From VXYL01 sp965243175 (GTDB lineage Bacteria; Pseudomonadota; Gammaproteobacteria; Pseudomonadales; Azotimanducaceae), in the NCBI GenBank assembly GCA_965243175.1, contig OZ251532.1, forward strand, positions 3,410,001 through 3,474,000: a stretch of 64,000 nucleotides of DNA. The letters are read 5' to 3'. Within the stretch, counting starts at the first letter, position 1, and every line of letters starts with the position of its first letter. The position numbers and the translations under genes are program-made. The notes below the pieces were generated by a model. That model ran no database searches, was not told the origin of the DNA, and worked only from the letters and a program-made list of their open reading frames with translations. Positions 23,975-33,268 of this stretch are shown here, piece after piece.

Positions 23975-25027
23975 CTACGCCAGCTCGAGACCCCGAGGCA
24001 CCCCCGGGTTCTCAAGCGCCTGAATGCGCCCCCGCAGATCCTGAAAGCGCTCCTCCTGCTCCAGCGTCTCGCGGGGTACGCCGAGGCCGGTGCGCGTGGC
24101 GTACTCCCGATGCTCGGCGAGGAACTGCGGGAGGTCGTCGTAGGTGGAGGTCTGCGCCAAGGCGAGGATGTCGTCCACGCGCACGGTGTCGCGCATCGCT
24201 TCCCACTTGCCTTGCAGCGAGAGGGCGTGGAGCTTCTGCCCAAGCTCTTCCAGGCCGTGCAGCGCCAGCACCTTGTGGTAGGTGCGGGTGGAGCCGTAGA
24301 AGGAGAGGGCGCGGCGCATCGCCAGCGCCTTCTGTTCGATTTCGCTGTCGTTTTCGCCGAGGATCAGATAGCCGCTCTCGGCGATCTCCAAGTCGTTCCA
24401 AGTGCGGCCGCTGCGTTGCAGGCCAGCGCGAATGGCTGGCAGCAGCACTTCGCGCATGTACTTGTCGGACATGATGCCGCCGTGGGGCATCACCACGTCC
24501 GCCACTTCGCCTGCCACCCGCGCCATGCCTGGCCCCACCATCGCCAAGCCGACCTTGGGGCGGGGGAAGTCGATGGCGCCGGGATTGAAGTTCGGCGTCA
24601 TCAGCGTGTAGGTGTAGTGCTTGCCGAGGAACTCCGGCGCTTTGCCGTGCTGCCAGGAATCCCAGACCGCGTGCATCATGCGGATGTACTCGCGCATCCG
24701 CGGCGCCGGCGCACTCCACGTGCCACCGAAGCGGCGCTCGTTGTGGCCCTTTACTTGGCTCCCGAGGCCGAGGCAGAAGCGGCCTCGGGAAAGCTGCTGC
24801 AAGTCCCACGCTTCCATCGCCAGCACCATCGGGCTGCGCGGAAAGGCGATGGTGACGGACGTTTGCAGGCCGATGCGCTCGGTGGCCGTCGCCGCCACCG
24901 TCATGGTGAGCATGGAGTCGTGCGCCAGCTCGCCGCAGGTGATGCAGTCGAAGCCGTCGGCCTCTGCCTTGTGCGCCTGGGGCGGCACGGAACTGGGCCA
25001 GCCGCCTACGCCAGTGACGATCTTCAT
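23975..25027 (-). CDS. LLM class F420/flavin-dependent oxidoreductase (TIGR03617-like)
   Basis: 350 residues, (beta/alpha)8 luciferase-like monooxygenase fold. The segments GFDCITCGELAHDSML, QTSVTIAFPRSPMVLAME and GRFCLGLGSQVKGHNERRFG are characteristic of F420-dependent LLM proteins of the TIGR03617 group, which are common in actinobacteria but also found in environmental proteobacteria. Substrate unknown. The ATG at 25027 is preceded by GAGGG. Upstream gene of the HIT pair. Whether the host makes F420 cannot be seen here, and FMN is an alternative cofactor. Confidence 0.88.
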   Translation of the reverse strand: MKIVTGVGGWPSSVPPQAHKAEADGFDCITCGELAHDSMLTMTVAATATERIGLQTSVTIAFPRSPMVLAMEAWDLQQLSRGRFCLGLGSQVKGHNERRFGGTWSAPAPRMREYIRMMHAVWDSWQHGKAPEFLGKHYTYTLMTPNFNPGAIDFPRPKVGLAMVGPGMARVAGEVADVVMPHGGIMSDKYMREVLLPAIRAGLQRSGRTWNDLEIAESGYLILGENDSEIEQKALAMRRALSFYGSTRTYHKVLALHGLEELGQKLHALSLQGKWEAMRDTVRVDDILALAQTSTYDDLPQFLAEHREYATRTGLGVPRETLEQEERFQDLRGRIQALENPGVPRGLELA

Positions 25028-25221
25028 TCGCCCTCCCGGTTCGCGTGGATCGTGAAGCGATCATACGCGCCTTGGCATGGCTGGCGAAGGCGCCTGCGTT
25101 CCGAGGGCAGAGGCCGGAGCCGCCAACCATCCACCGCACGCCGACGGATGCGCTCGCGGCGAATCTGCTACCGTCGCATCGTGCGTCGAATAGGCGCGTC
25201 GGGGTAGGGGATTGGTCTGCG

Positions 25222-26682
25222 ATGCCGCCACAAACGCCCGCGAGTTCCGCTCGTCCGCCCGGTCGTCGGCTCAGTGTCTGGACGATGCTCGCCTTCGGCA
25301 TCGGCGAGGCCGCTGGCGCCTTCAAGAACATCGCCTGGGGCGTGCTGCTGCTGTTCTACTACCAGCAGGTGGTCGGCATCGAGGCGTGGATGGTGGGCGC
25401 CGCGATTGCCGTCTCCGTGCTCGTGGACGCGGTGACCGACCCGCTCATCGGCGTCTGGTCGGACCGCATCCGAAGCCGCTGGGGCCGCCGCCATCCGATG
25501 CTGGTGGCCGCGGCCTTGCCGCTCGCAGCCTGCTTCGTGGCGCTGTTCAACCCGCCCGCCGACATGACCGACTGGCAGGGCTTCTTCTGGCTCCTGACCT
25601 TCGGCATCCTCGTGCGCTCGCTGTACACCTTCTACAACATTCCGCACTTGGCGCTCGGCGCCGAGATGGCGCACGACTACGACCAGCGCTCCACCCTGTT
25701 CGCCTACTCGGCGTTCATCGGCGCGATGGCGGTGGCCGTCTCCTACGGCCTCATCATGCGCTACTACTTCCCCACCACGCCGGAGTTCGACCCGGGCTTG
25801 CTGAACGCCGCCCGCTACCCGCAGCTGAGCTTCGACTTCGCCGCCGTGATCATAGTCGCCATCGTGCTCTGCGCCTGGGGCACCCGGCGCGAGATTCCGA
25901 ACCTGCGCCCCACCCAGGAGCGTGAACGCTTCGGCGTGTTGACGCTGTTCAAGGAAATGGTCGCGGTGTTCGGCAGCCGCTCGTTCCGCGCCCTGTTCTT
26001 CGCCATCGTGCTCGGCGCAGTGGTGGGCGGCGTGGAGTCGGCGTTCACGCCTTTCATGGGCGTGCATTTCTGGGGCTTCACGACCGAGGATCTCTCCTAT
26101 CTCGCCATCGTCGGCTTCGTCGCGTTCCCGGTCTCGTTCGTGCTGATTCCCGCACTCACCAGACTGCTCGACAAGCGCATGGCCGTGATGCTGCCGCTCG
26201 CCTGCTGGATCATAGCGGTGAACGCGCCCATCTGCCTGCGCCTGCTGGACGTGCCTTGGTACCCGGAGAACGGCACGCTGGCCGTGCTGTGGATATTCCT
26301 CGCCGCATCCACCGTCGGCGCTCTCGCCGCCCCGGTCATCGGCGCCACGCAGAACTCGATGCTCGCGGACGTAGCCGACGAGCACGAACTGGAAACCGGC
26401 ATCCGCCGCGAAGGCGTCCTGTACGCCGTGCGAGCGTTCTCCAGCAAGGCGACGGCAGCCTTCGGCACGTTGTTCGGCGGTGCCCTGCTCTCCGCCATCG
26501 ACTTCCCGGAGAAGGCGGTCCGTGGCGAAGTCCCAGCCGACACGGTTTGGAACCTGGGCCTCGTCGCCGGCCCGGCCACCTCCACCTTCTCCCTCCTGGC
26601 GCTGCTGTTCTACCTGCGCTACGACATCGACCGCCACCGCCACGCCGAAATCGTCTCCAAGCTGCGGCAGCCATCTTCGTGA
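25222..26682 (+). CDS. MFS transporter, glycoside-pentoside-hexuronide (GPH) family
   Basis: 486 residues with about twelve membrane helices. The first loop carries DPLIGVWSDRIRSRWGRRHP, the GPH/MFS motif between helices 2 and 3, and the C-terminal half has DVADEHELETGIRREG, also typical of GPH symporters. These carry sugars or glycosides with Na+ or H+. Substrate unknown. The ATG at 25222 is used, because the in-frame sequence upstream to 25045 is intergenic. Single gene, 194 bases from the divergent LLM operon. Confidence 0.9.
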   Translation: MPPQTPASSARPPGRRLSVWTMLAFGIGEAAGAFKNIAWGVLLLFYYQQVVGIEAWMVGAAIAVSVLVDAVTDPLIGVWSDRIRSRWGRRHPMLVAAALPLAACFVALFNPPADMTDWQGFFWLLTFGILVRSLYTFYNIPHLALGAEMAHDYDQRSTLFAYSAFIGAMAVAVSYGLIMRYYFPTTPEFDPGLLNAARYPQLSFDFAAVIIVAIVLCAWGTRREIPNLRPTQERERFGVLTLFKEMVAVFGSRSFRALFFAIVLGAVVGGVESAFTPFMGVHFWGFTTEDLSYLAIVGFVAFPVSFVLIPALTRLLDKRMAVMLPLACWIIAVNAPICLRLLDVPWYPENGTLAVLWIFLAASTVGALAAPVIGATQNSMLADVADEHELETGIRREGVLYAVRAFSSKATAAFGTLFGGALLSAIDFPEKAVRGEVPADTVWNLGLVAGPATSTFSLLALLFYLRYDIDRHRHAEIVSKLRQPSS

Positions 26683-26795
26683 CCTCTTTGGAAGCAGTCC
26701 CATGCTTTCTCAGCGCCTATTGACAGGGGCGGAGCGCTGGGGCAGTGTCCGCGACTAGGCGAAGCGATGCGCTGTCGGGCGCAAGCGAGAGGCGG

Positions 26796-27413
26796 ATGAA
26801 CTTGCAGGGGCTTTGCGAGCGGACCGTCGCGGATGTGGACGGTTGCTTGGGCTGCGCGGTTGTGGACTTGGACACCGGGCTGCCGTTGGGCGTGGAAGTT
26901 GCGCGGGGTTCGATTCTCGGCCAGGAGGCTATGGAGGTCATGGCCGCGGCCAGCGTCGAATACTTCCGCGGCAACATGATCTGGCAGTTGGAGCTGGCGA
27001 TGACCGGCGGGCAGTCCGTCGGCGGCTTCGTGCGGGAAATCCAGGCGACCACCGCGCATACCTCGATCATCATGGCGATGGCGCCTGGGCGCGAGGGCAA
27101 CGTGCTGCTCTTGATCATGGACAAGGCGGCGAATCTCGGCCTTGGCCGCATCGCCATGCGCCAGGCATTGGCGCAAATCGCCAGCGAGGGCGAGTCGCAG
27201 CAGGCCCCCGCCGCAGTCGGCGCGGTGCCGGTCGCAAGCGGCGCCAACGTGGTCATGCCCTCGGCGTTCGCGAGCGATCGAATGGGCAACGCCAGCCCGC
27301 CGCGAGTCGCCTATCGAGACGATGCGCCAGCGGGCGGCAGCGAGCAGCGCGAGGCCGCGCAGAGCGTGGACAGCGCCGGGCGTCAATGGCGGGGTGGCCA
27401 CGGGCGTCGCTGA
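26796..27413 (+). CDS. Roadblock/LC7 domain protein
   Basis: 205 residues. Residues 1-125 fit a roadblock/LC7 fold (DVDGCLGCAVVDLDTGLPLG, AMEVMAAASVEYF, VLLLIMDKAANLGL). The remaining 80 residues are low-complexity Ala/Ser/Gly/Arg-rich and probably disordered. Bacterial roadblock proteins are regulators of small GTPases such as MglA or have scaffold roles. No GTPase is in view. ATG 26796 preferred, with GAGAGG just upstream; a GTG at 26745 is possible. It precedes the convergent tad genes, so a link to pilus or polarity control is only positional. Bases 27414-27600 hold no gene I can support. Confidence 0.7.
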   Translation: MNLQGLCERTVADVDGCLGCAVVDLDTGLPLGVEVARGSILGQEAMEVMAAASVEYFRGNMIWQLELAMTGGQSVGGFVREIQATTAHTSIIMAMAPGREGNVLLLIMDKAANLGLGRIAMRQALAQIASEGESQQAPAAVGAVPVASGANVVMPSAFASDRMGNASPPRVAYRDDAPAGGSEQREAAQSVDSAGRQWRGGHGRR

Positions 27414-27600
27414 GGACGTATCCCGACGCTTGGAATCGACGCGCTCCACCGCGACACGCTCTCGCGGCTGTTTCAGGACGGCAGCGCGTTGGAGTGCGAG
27501 AGGCTGAATCTCCGCGTCGCGCCCAGACCTTCCCAACGGTGCCGAAGTCCGGCGGCGCTCGCTTCGATCTTGATTTAGCGCTGCCCGCCGAGACCCGCCG

Positions 27601-28563
27601 TCAGCCGCCTACGTTCTGGAGATCCTTGACGATTTGCAGAATGGCCGGGCCACCGACCAGCGTCAGAAAGCCGGGCAGAAGCAACCCAATCGACGGCAGC
27701 ACCATCATCGTCGGCAGGCGGGCGATCTTCGCCTGTACGCGGGCGAGGGTGTCTACCCGGGCCGAGCTCGCCAGATTGCGCAGCGCATCGGCCGTGGGCG
27801 TGCCGTGCCGCTCTGCTTGCGCCACGGTGATGGCGAGGTCGCGGATCTCCTGGCTGTCGAGGCGATCCGCCACCCGTCTCAACGCCTCGTCCCGGGAGCG
27901 TCCATGCACGCTCATGTCCAGGCTCGCTTGGCCGAGTTCCTCCGCCAGCGTCGGCTGAAAGGTCTTCAAGTCTTCGACGGTGCGGCGCAGGGCGCGCTCG
28001 AACGTCAGGCCGGCTTCCAGAGACACGATCAGGAGGTCGAGGGTTTCCGGCAGGGCGGCGGTGATCTGCCAGCGCCTTCGCGTGGCCAGCTTGTTGACCA
28101 CCATTTCCGGCAGCAGATTGAGCATCACGCCAGCGAAGAAGCCGATGCCGGCGCCGATTGCCCAGCCGAACAGGCCGGGCTTGAAGTCGTTGAAGAACAA
28201 CGTGCCGATGAGGATGCCGAGCGCCAGACAGGTGAACTTGGTGCCGAGCACGATGGTCACGGCGTTCGGGGAGCGGAAGCCGGCGAGGTTGAGCGAGGTG
28301 GCGATCTTGGCGCGGTCTTCCTGGCCGAGCGGCATCAGGCTGCCGAGCGCCGTGAAGACGCGCTCGACGGCGCCGCGAAAACCGGCGGTGCTGGACGCGA
28401 TGCGGCTCTCGAGGCTTGCCGTCGGTTGCCCGGACGCGAGCAGCATCCGCTGCGCGAAGCGGCGTCGGTCGGCGAGCGAGAGGACGACCGAGTAGGTGCC
28501 CGCTGCCAGCAGAATGGCGACGAGCCCGATCCCGCCGTCGATGAGCAGTTCCTGAACGCTCAT
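27601..28563 (-). CDS. tadC: TadC, type IV Tad pilus platform protein (GspF family)
   Basis: 320 residues with an N-terminal membrane helix, a pair of helices around 85-150 and a C-terminal helix, with a cytoplasmic GspF domain (ALPETLDLLIVSLEAGLTFE). With TadB it forms the inner-membrane platform that the TadA ATPase drives for Flp pilus assembly. It is the last gene of tadABC. The start overlaps the tadB stop as ATGA. Complete. Confidence 0.93.
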   Translation of the reverse strand: MSVQELLIDGGIGLVAILLAAGTYSVVLSLADRRRFAQRMLLASGQPTASLESRIASSTAGFRGAVERVFTALGSLMPLGQEDRAKIATSLNLAGFRSPNAVTIVLGTKFTCLALGILIGTLFFNDFKPGLFGWAIGAGIGFFAGVMLNLLPEMVVNKLATRRRWQITAALPETLDLLIVSLEAGLTFERALRRTVEDLKTFQPTLAEELGQASLDMSVHGRSRDEALRRVADRLDSQEIRDLAITVAQAERHGTPTADALRNLASSARVDTLARVQAKIARLPTMMVLPSIGLLLPGFLTLVGGPAILQIVKDLQNVGG

Positions 28564-29498
28564 CGCTGCGCGCTCCGCACCATCATCCACGACACCACGA
28601 AGCCAGCCGCGATCAGGCCAAGGCCGATGCCCAGCAGTTGCCGCTGTTCGGTGAACAGCATCGAAATGACGTGCGGCTGGAAGATCAGCTGCACGCCGAT
28701 GCCGCCCAAGGGCATCAAGCCCAGCACGATCAGCGTCAAGCGCGGCTCGGCGGTGGTGGCCTTCATCTTGGCGCGGTTGTCGCGGCGTTCGCGCAGCATC
28801 ATCGCCAGATTGCCGACCGACTCGGAGAGGTTGCCGCCGGTGCTCGCCTGGGTCGAGAGAATCGCCGCCAGCATCGCCATCTCGCTGATGCGCACGCGGT
28901 ACGCCTCGTGCGCCATCGCCTCCTCCAACGGCACGCCCACGTTGGTCTCCAGCTGCACGTTGCGCAGCGACTCCTTCAACGGTTCCTCGGTGGCCGCGGT
29001 CACCGAGTTGAGCGCCTGCATGGGCGGAATGCCGTACCGCACCATGCGCTGGAAATCCTCCATCGCCGTCAGCAGCCGGTCGCAGTATTCGTCGCGCTTG
29101 CGGTTCTCGATGCCCGAGCCGATGGCCATGCCGAGAGCGGTTCCGCCGGCGAGCGATGCCGGCACCGCGAACAGCGGCGGCATGCCGATGAACAAGACGA
29201 GCGCGAGCAACGCGGCGAAGCCCAGCGCGCCGACGATGGCGGCGACGATTCCGGTGCGCACGCCGCCGGTGAGCGGGAAGCGCTTGTTGAGCGCGGCGAC
29301 GAGCGGACTCTCTTCGCTTTGGCGCTGCGGCAGCGCATCGATCGCGATTGGCGCGTTCTCGGTTGCGCCGAGGAGCTGCCCCAGCGGTTGCAGCCGCCGC
29401 GCCACCTTGGCGCGCTTCTGCATCGCGTCCGCGGCGAGCATGGCCAGTGCGCCCACGCCCACGGCGACGAGAATGCCGGCGAACATCAACGTGGTCAT
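28560..29498 (-). CDS. tadB: TadB, Tad pilus platform protein (GspF family)
   Basis: 312 residues. N-terminal membrane helix (2-24), two helices near 95-130, the GspF domain (LLTAMEDFQRMVRYGIPPMQ and LSTQASTGGNLSESVGNL) and C-terminal helices. Partner of TadC. Overlaps both neighbours by ATGA, so translation of the three genes is coupled. The linker at about 30-75 is longer and less conserved than the rest. Confidence 0.93.
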   Translation of the reverse strand: MTTLMFAGILVAVGVGALAMLAADAMQKRAKVARRLQPLGQLLGATENAPIAIDALPQRQSEESPLVAALNKRFPLTGGVRTGIVAAIVGALGFAALLALVLFIGMPPLFAVPASLAGGTALGMAIGSGIENRKRDEYCDRLLTAMEDFQRMVRYGIPPMQALNSVTAATEEPLKESLRNVQLETNVGVPLEEAMAHEAYRVRISEMAMLAAILSTQASTGGNLSESVGNLAMMLRERRDNRAKMKATTAEPRLTLIVLGLMPLGGIGVQLIFQPHVISMLFTEQRQLLGIGLGLIAAGFVVSWMMVRSAQR

Positions 29499-30874
29499 CG
29501 GATGTTCGCCGCTCCCCATTGCTGGCCGCCCTGGCTGGCCTGCGACATGCTGGTGCGCAGCAGGTTGCCGAAGCCCATGTCCTCCACTTGCCGCGTGAAC
29601 GAAGGGCGAACGCCGCTGCACTCGAACTTGTCCGTGGCCGGATCGTAGGCCCAGAGGTCTTCCAGCACCGGCACGTCGCCTTCTAGGCCAGCGACGTCCG
29701 TGATTGAAATCACGCGCCGCCGCCCGTTCCTGAACCGCGCCGCCTGCACGATGAGGTCCACCGCCGAGACCACCTGGTGGCGGATGGCGACGAGCGGCAT
29801 CTCCGCGGTGCCCATCATCACCAGATACTCCATCCGCTGAATCGTGTCGCGCGGGTTGTTGGCGTGGACGGTGAACATCGACCCCGGGTGGCCGGTGTTC
29901 ATCGCCTGCAGCGCTTCGATGGCCTCCGGGCCGCGCACCTCGCCGACGATGATGCGGTCCGGGCGCATCCGCAGCGCGTTCTTCAGCAGGTCGCGCATGT
30001 GGATTTCGCCGCCGCCCTCGGCGGAAGCCGCCCGCGTCTCTAAGCGCACCACGTGCGGCTGGCGCAGGCTCAGTTCGGCGGCGTCTTCCAGCGTGACCAC
30101 CCGTTCCTCGACGCCGATGTTCTCCGAGAGGGCGTTCAGCAGCGTCGTCTTGCCGGAGCCGGTGCCGCCGGAGACGACGATGTTGAGCTGCGCCTTGGTG
30201 GCGAGTTCGAGCAGCGTGGCCATGCCCGGATGCATGGCGCCGGTGCGCGCCAGTTCGGCGATGGAGAACCCGCCAGCGCGGAACCGACGGATGGAAATGG
30301 CGGCGCCGTCGATGGCCAGCGGCGGCCCGATGATGTTCACCCGCGAGCCGTCCGCAAGGCGGGCGTCGCACATCGGGTTGAGTTCGTCGACGTGCCGGCC
30401 CACGCCTTCCGCCATGCGCTGCGCGATGCGTATCAGGTGGTTGGCGTCGCGGAACTGCACGTCCGCCTTGCTCAGCCGCCCGTTCCGCTCCACGTAGACG
30501 GAGCTAAGGCCGTTCACTAGGATGTCGCTGATGTCCGGGTCGCGCAGCAGCGGCCCGAGCGGGCCGAGGCCGCGCATCTCGTCCACCAGGCGGGTTGCCA
30601 GAAGCGCCTGCGAAGCGCCGATGGAGGGCGCGTCCGGCGCGGTCTCCAGTTGCCGGATGAGCGACAGCACCAGCTCGCCCATGCCTTCTTCGTCCAGCAC
30701 CGACGCCTGCTCCGGGTCCATCGCTTCGAGGATGCGGCTGTGGTACCACGGCACCGCGGCCTCGAAGCGGTTGCGCGACGTGGACTCCGCGGTGGCGGTG
30801 CGGAACTCGGTGGTCTGGACGTCCCCAGGCCGTATGTGGATGCCGCTGCGCTTGTGGCGAATGGATTGCGCCAT
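29495..30874 (-). CDS. tadA: TadA/CpaF secretion ATPase
   Basis: 459 residues. N-terminal helical domain, then the CpaF ATPase core with Walker A SGGTGSGKTTLL (about 224-235), Asp box TLEDAAELSL, Walker B MRPDRIIVGEVRGPEA and His box GSMFTVHANN. Hexameric motor for Tad pilus extension and retraction. First gene of tadABC. The usual partners (flp pilin, rcpC/rcpA, tadZ, prepilin peptidase) are not in this window. A TPR/SPOR lipoprotein gene, divergent, occupies the position where tadD often lies. Confidence 0.94.
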   Translation of the reverse strand: MAQSIRHKRSGIHIRPGDVQTTEFRTATAESTSRNRFEAAVPWYHSRILEAMDPEQASVLDEEGMGELVLSLIRQLETAPDAPSIGASQALLATRLVDEMRGLGPLGPLLRDPDISDILVNGLSSVYVERNGRLSKADVQFRDANHLIRIAQRMAEGVGRHVDELNPMCDARLADGSRVNIIGPPLAIDGAAISIRRFRAGGFSIAELARTGAMHPGMATLLELATKAQLNIVVSGGTGSGKTTLLNALSENIGVEERVVTLEDAAELSLRQPHVVRLETRAASAEGGGEIHMRDLLKNALRMRPDRIIVGEVRGPEAIEALQAMNTGHPGSMFTVHANNPRDTIQRMEYLVMMGTAEMPLVAIRHQVVSAVDLIVQAARFRNGRRRVISITDVAGLEGDVPVLEDLWAYDPATDKFECSGVRPSFTRQVEDMGFGNLLRTSMSQASQGGQQWGAANIR

Positions 30875-31196
30875 GTGAGGTTCTGTCTGCCTTCTTTTGC
30901 TGCTATGGGGCTCGTGCTGGCCGTCTTCGAGCGCTCGAACATGCCCGTCGATTCTTGGACACCGACTCGCGGTGAGATTCGGCGCCGGGCGAAGCGAGCG
31001 GCATGGCCTCCGCTGCGACCGCGCAGCCGTGGCGTTTTCAACCCGTAGGGGTTTACACTAGGGGCGCTGTCGATGCAAGGCGTGCAGGCTGGCGCTGGCT
31101 GGTGGCTGGCGAGCAGGTAGCTGGCAGGTAGCGGCAGGTAGAGGGTGCAAGGCGCGGACACGGATGTGCTCGACGCGCAACGCCAAGGAGGGAAAC
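30875..31196. other. Divergent intergenic region of tadA and the SPOR lipoprotein
   Basis: No gene. It must hold promoters for both directions, but I see no strong -35/-10 pair. From about 31083 to 31141 there is a degenerate run of GGCTGGC, GGTAG and GCAGGTAG units, a simple-sequence stretch rather than an operator with symmetry. A ribosome binding site AAGGAGG at 31185-31191 serves the SPOR gene. Confidence 0.6.
31083..31141. repeat. Degenerate short tandem repeat (GCTGGC/GCAGGTAG units)
   Basis: Units of 6-8 bases built on GCTGG and AGGTAG recur about eight times with drift. It lies in the tadA/SPOR intergenic space. Could vary in length by slippage and so alter spacing of promoter elements. 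Confidence 0.6.
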
Positions 31197-32690
31197 TTGC
31201 GCTGTGTAGTTCCAACGTGGAGTGTTTTGCGGTGCGCGACGATGGCCGCCGCGGCCTTGGCGGCAGGGTGCTCCCTGGTGCCGGCCGACGGCGAGCGCTT
31301 GCGCATCGACGAAGTCGAACGGGCGCTGCTGCCGATGGCCAGCGTCGCCGTCGATACCGGCCAGCTCGAAACGGCGGAGCGCCTCTACCAGCGGCTGCTC
31401 GAAGCCTCCCCCCAATCCTTCGAAGCGCACATGGGCTTGGGCGACGTCGCCTTCACGGCGCGGCGATCCCAGGAGGCAGCGGGCTGGTATCTCGGCGCTC
31501 TGGCGGTCGCGTCCGTACCCGACCAGCGCCACGAAGCGTTGCTCTGGCATGGCCGCGCGGCGCTCGAAGCAGGGCTTCTGGACGATTCCAGACGCAGCTT
31601 CCAACGCCTGACCGAAGCCGGCGAACGGGCGCCGGCAACCAGCGTGGCCTGGGCCTTCAACGGCGTCGGCCTGACGCGGCTGCTCGAAGGCGACATACGC
31701 GGTGCCGTCGCCGCCATGCGCCGAGCCGTCCGCCACGCCCCGAACGAACCAATGTTCGCGGAGAATCTGGACCGCGCCCTGGCCATGCTCGGCGAGCAGG
31801 AGCGTCGCGGGGTTCCCGAGCGCCGTGCGCAAACCGTGACCAGCAGCCCGCAGCCAACGGTTGCCGAGCTTGTTCCAGACGCCCCCGCGCCCGTCGCTGC
31901 GCCACCAGCGCCGATTCCAACGCCCATCACTCCCCCAACTGCGCCACAGCCGACACGAACCGAAGCCGAAGACGACTCGTCGCCGATCGTCGTCTGGCAG
32001 GACGACCCAGCACCGTCCGCGGACGTTGCCCCAATGGAAGACGCCGTGCCGCCCGAGGATGCTGCACCCCTCGAAGACGCTTTGCCGCTAGAGGAGATCG
32101 CGGCGGACACGCCAAGCCCGCAGGAGCAGCTGTTCGTGCAGGTCGGTGCCTTCGACCGCCTAGCCGATGCGGACATGGCGGCGCAGGAGCTTACGGAGGC
32201 GACCGGCGCCGAGGCGATCGTGGTCTTGAGCCGCTCCCTCTACCGCGTACGCCTCGGCCCGTTGGCCACGGACACGGCCCAAGCGGCAAGACGCGCCGCG
32301 ACCGACCTGGGCTACGTGGTTCAGGAACTGGGCGACGATGCCGCGGACCCGGACGAGGCCGAAGAGTCGATTGCCGCTGCCGAGGCGCCGTCCACTCCCG
32401 CCCCATCGTCGGAAGCGAGCCGCGAGTCCACCCCGCCCACCGCCGCGATGGGCCTAGTCGTCGAGGACGCCGGCCAGTGGTTCGTCCAACTCGGCGCCTT
32501 CCGCACCCGCGAAACCGCCCGCGAGCTGGCGTCCCGAATGCGCGACCTCACAACCGTGCCGGTCCTCATCGACGCGGTGGAACGCAATGGCGAGACCCTG
32601 CACCGAGTCAGAGTCGGCCCGCTAGAAGACGAAGCGGCCTTCGCGGAACTAGCAGATGCCACCGCTATCTTGGGAGCGGGAACGGAGTAG
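31197..32690 (+). CDS. TPR lipoprotein with two SPOR domains (TadD-like)
   Basis: 497 residues starting at TTG 31197, chosen because AAGGAGG lies six bases upstream and the result is a proper lipoprotein signal peptide with lipobox LAAGC (Cys about residue 29). TPR repeats cover about 50-190 (QLETAERLYQRLLEASPQSF), followed by a Pro/acidic linker and two SPOR domains (about 312-378 and 428-495), each beginning FVQ(V/L)GAF. SPOR domains bind glycan strands lacking stem peptides at division sites. TPR lipoproteins of the TadD type accompany Tad pili. The fusion of TadD-like TPR to tandem SPOR suggests docking of the pilus machine to peptidoglycan, an inference from divergent neighbours tadABC. 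Confidence 0.85.
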   Translation: MRCVVPTWSVLRCATMAAAALAAGCSLVPADGERLRIDEVERALLPMASVAVDTGQLETAERLYQRLLEASPQSFEAHMGLGDVAFTARRSQEAAGWYLGALAVASVPDQRHEALLWHGRAALEAGLLDDSRRSFQRLTEAGERAPATSVAWAFNGVGLTRLLEGDIRGAVAAMRRAVRHAPNEPMFAENLDRALAMLGEQERRGVPERRAQTVTSSPQPTVAELVPDAPAPVAAPPAPIPTPITPPTAPQPTRTEAEDDSSPIVVWQDDPAPSADVAPMEDAVPPEDAAPLEDALPLEEIAADTPSPQEQLFVQVGAFDRLADADMAAQELTEATGAEAIVVLSRSLYRVRLGPLATDTAQAARRAATDLGYVVQELGDDAADPDEAEESIAAAEAPSTPAPSSEASRESTPPTAAMGLVVEDAGQWFVQLGAFRTRETARELASRMRDLTTVPVLIDAVERNGETLHRVRVGPLEDEAAFAELADATAILGAGTE

Positions 32691-32731
32691 GGGAGAGCAT
32701 TGCGACGGCTAAAGCCGACGCCGCGAGAAAC

Positions 32732-33268
32732 TTAGAGCCACCGCGCCAGCTGCGCCACACGGTGTACGTCCCCGCGGCTGCGCAGCCAGTCCAAAGGGCT
32801 GACGTGGGCGTCCATGTCGTCGCCGACGAAAAGGTCCGCATGGGGCTGCGTGTACCACGCCTGTACCTTGACGGGATGCAGGTCTTCAGGCAGCGCGGCA
32901 TTGACCTTGCCGATGTTCGGCACCAAAGAGCCGTCGGCAGGAGCGTGCGAGGACCCCGTCTCCCGCGCCGAATCGCCCTGTTGGACGAACTGAAAGGCGG
33001 GGATGTACCGGCGATTGTCGAGCAAGACGCTGTACAGCGTGCGCCGCGCGAGCATCTGCCGGATGCGGCCCTCCGACATGCCCAAGCGCACAGCCGCTTC
33101 CTTCGTAGTGAGGCTGGTGCTGACAATCGCGGCGAACTGGGCCGTTGTCGCCGTCAGTGGATCGCCCTCCGGTTCCGCGTCCAAGCACACACCACCCTCG
33201 ACGAGCACCTCCCTCTCGGCCTCCGTCAACTCCCCGGACGACTCGCCGTAGAGCATTCCTACGCGCAC
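32732..33268 (-). CDS. Helix-turn-helix protein paired with a nucleotidyltransferase
   Basis: 178 residues. Central excisionase/MerR-like HTH (LTTKEAAVRLGMSEGRIRQM) at about 53-72, then a C-terminal region (HPVKVQAWYTQPHADLFVGD and SPLDWLRSRGDVHRVAQLA) reminiscent of the C-terminal toxin-binding region of Xre/MbcA/ParS-like antitoxins. The gene overlaps the nucleotidyltransferase by ten bases, so the two are coupled. A regulator or antitoxin role is likely by position. I cannot match it to a named family. Confidence 0.7.
   Translation of the reverse strand: MRVGMLYGESSGELTEAEREVLVEGGVCLDAEPEGDPLTATTAQFAAIVSTSLTTKEAAVRLGMSEGRIRQMLARRTLYSVLLDNRRYIPAFQFVQQGDSARETGSSHAPADGSLVPNIGKVNAALPEDLHPVKVQAWYTQPHADLFVGDDMDAHVSPLDWLRSRGDVHRVAQLARWL

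Noticed and set aside
31083..31141. Possible CRISPR-like or iteron repeat
   Set aside because: Units are 6-8 bases, degenerate and without spacers of constant length. It is a simple-sequence run.
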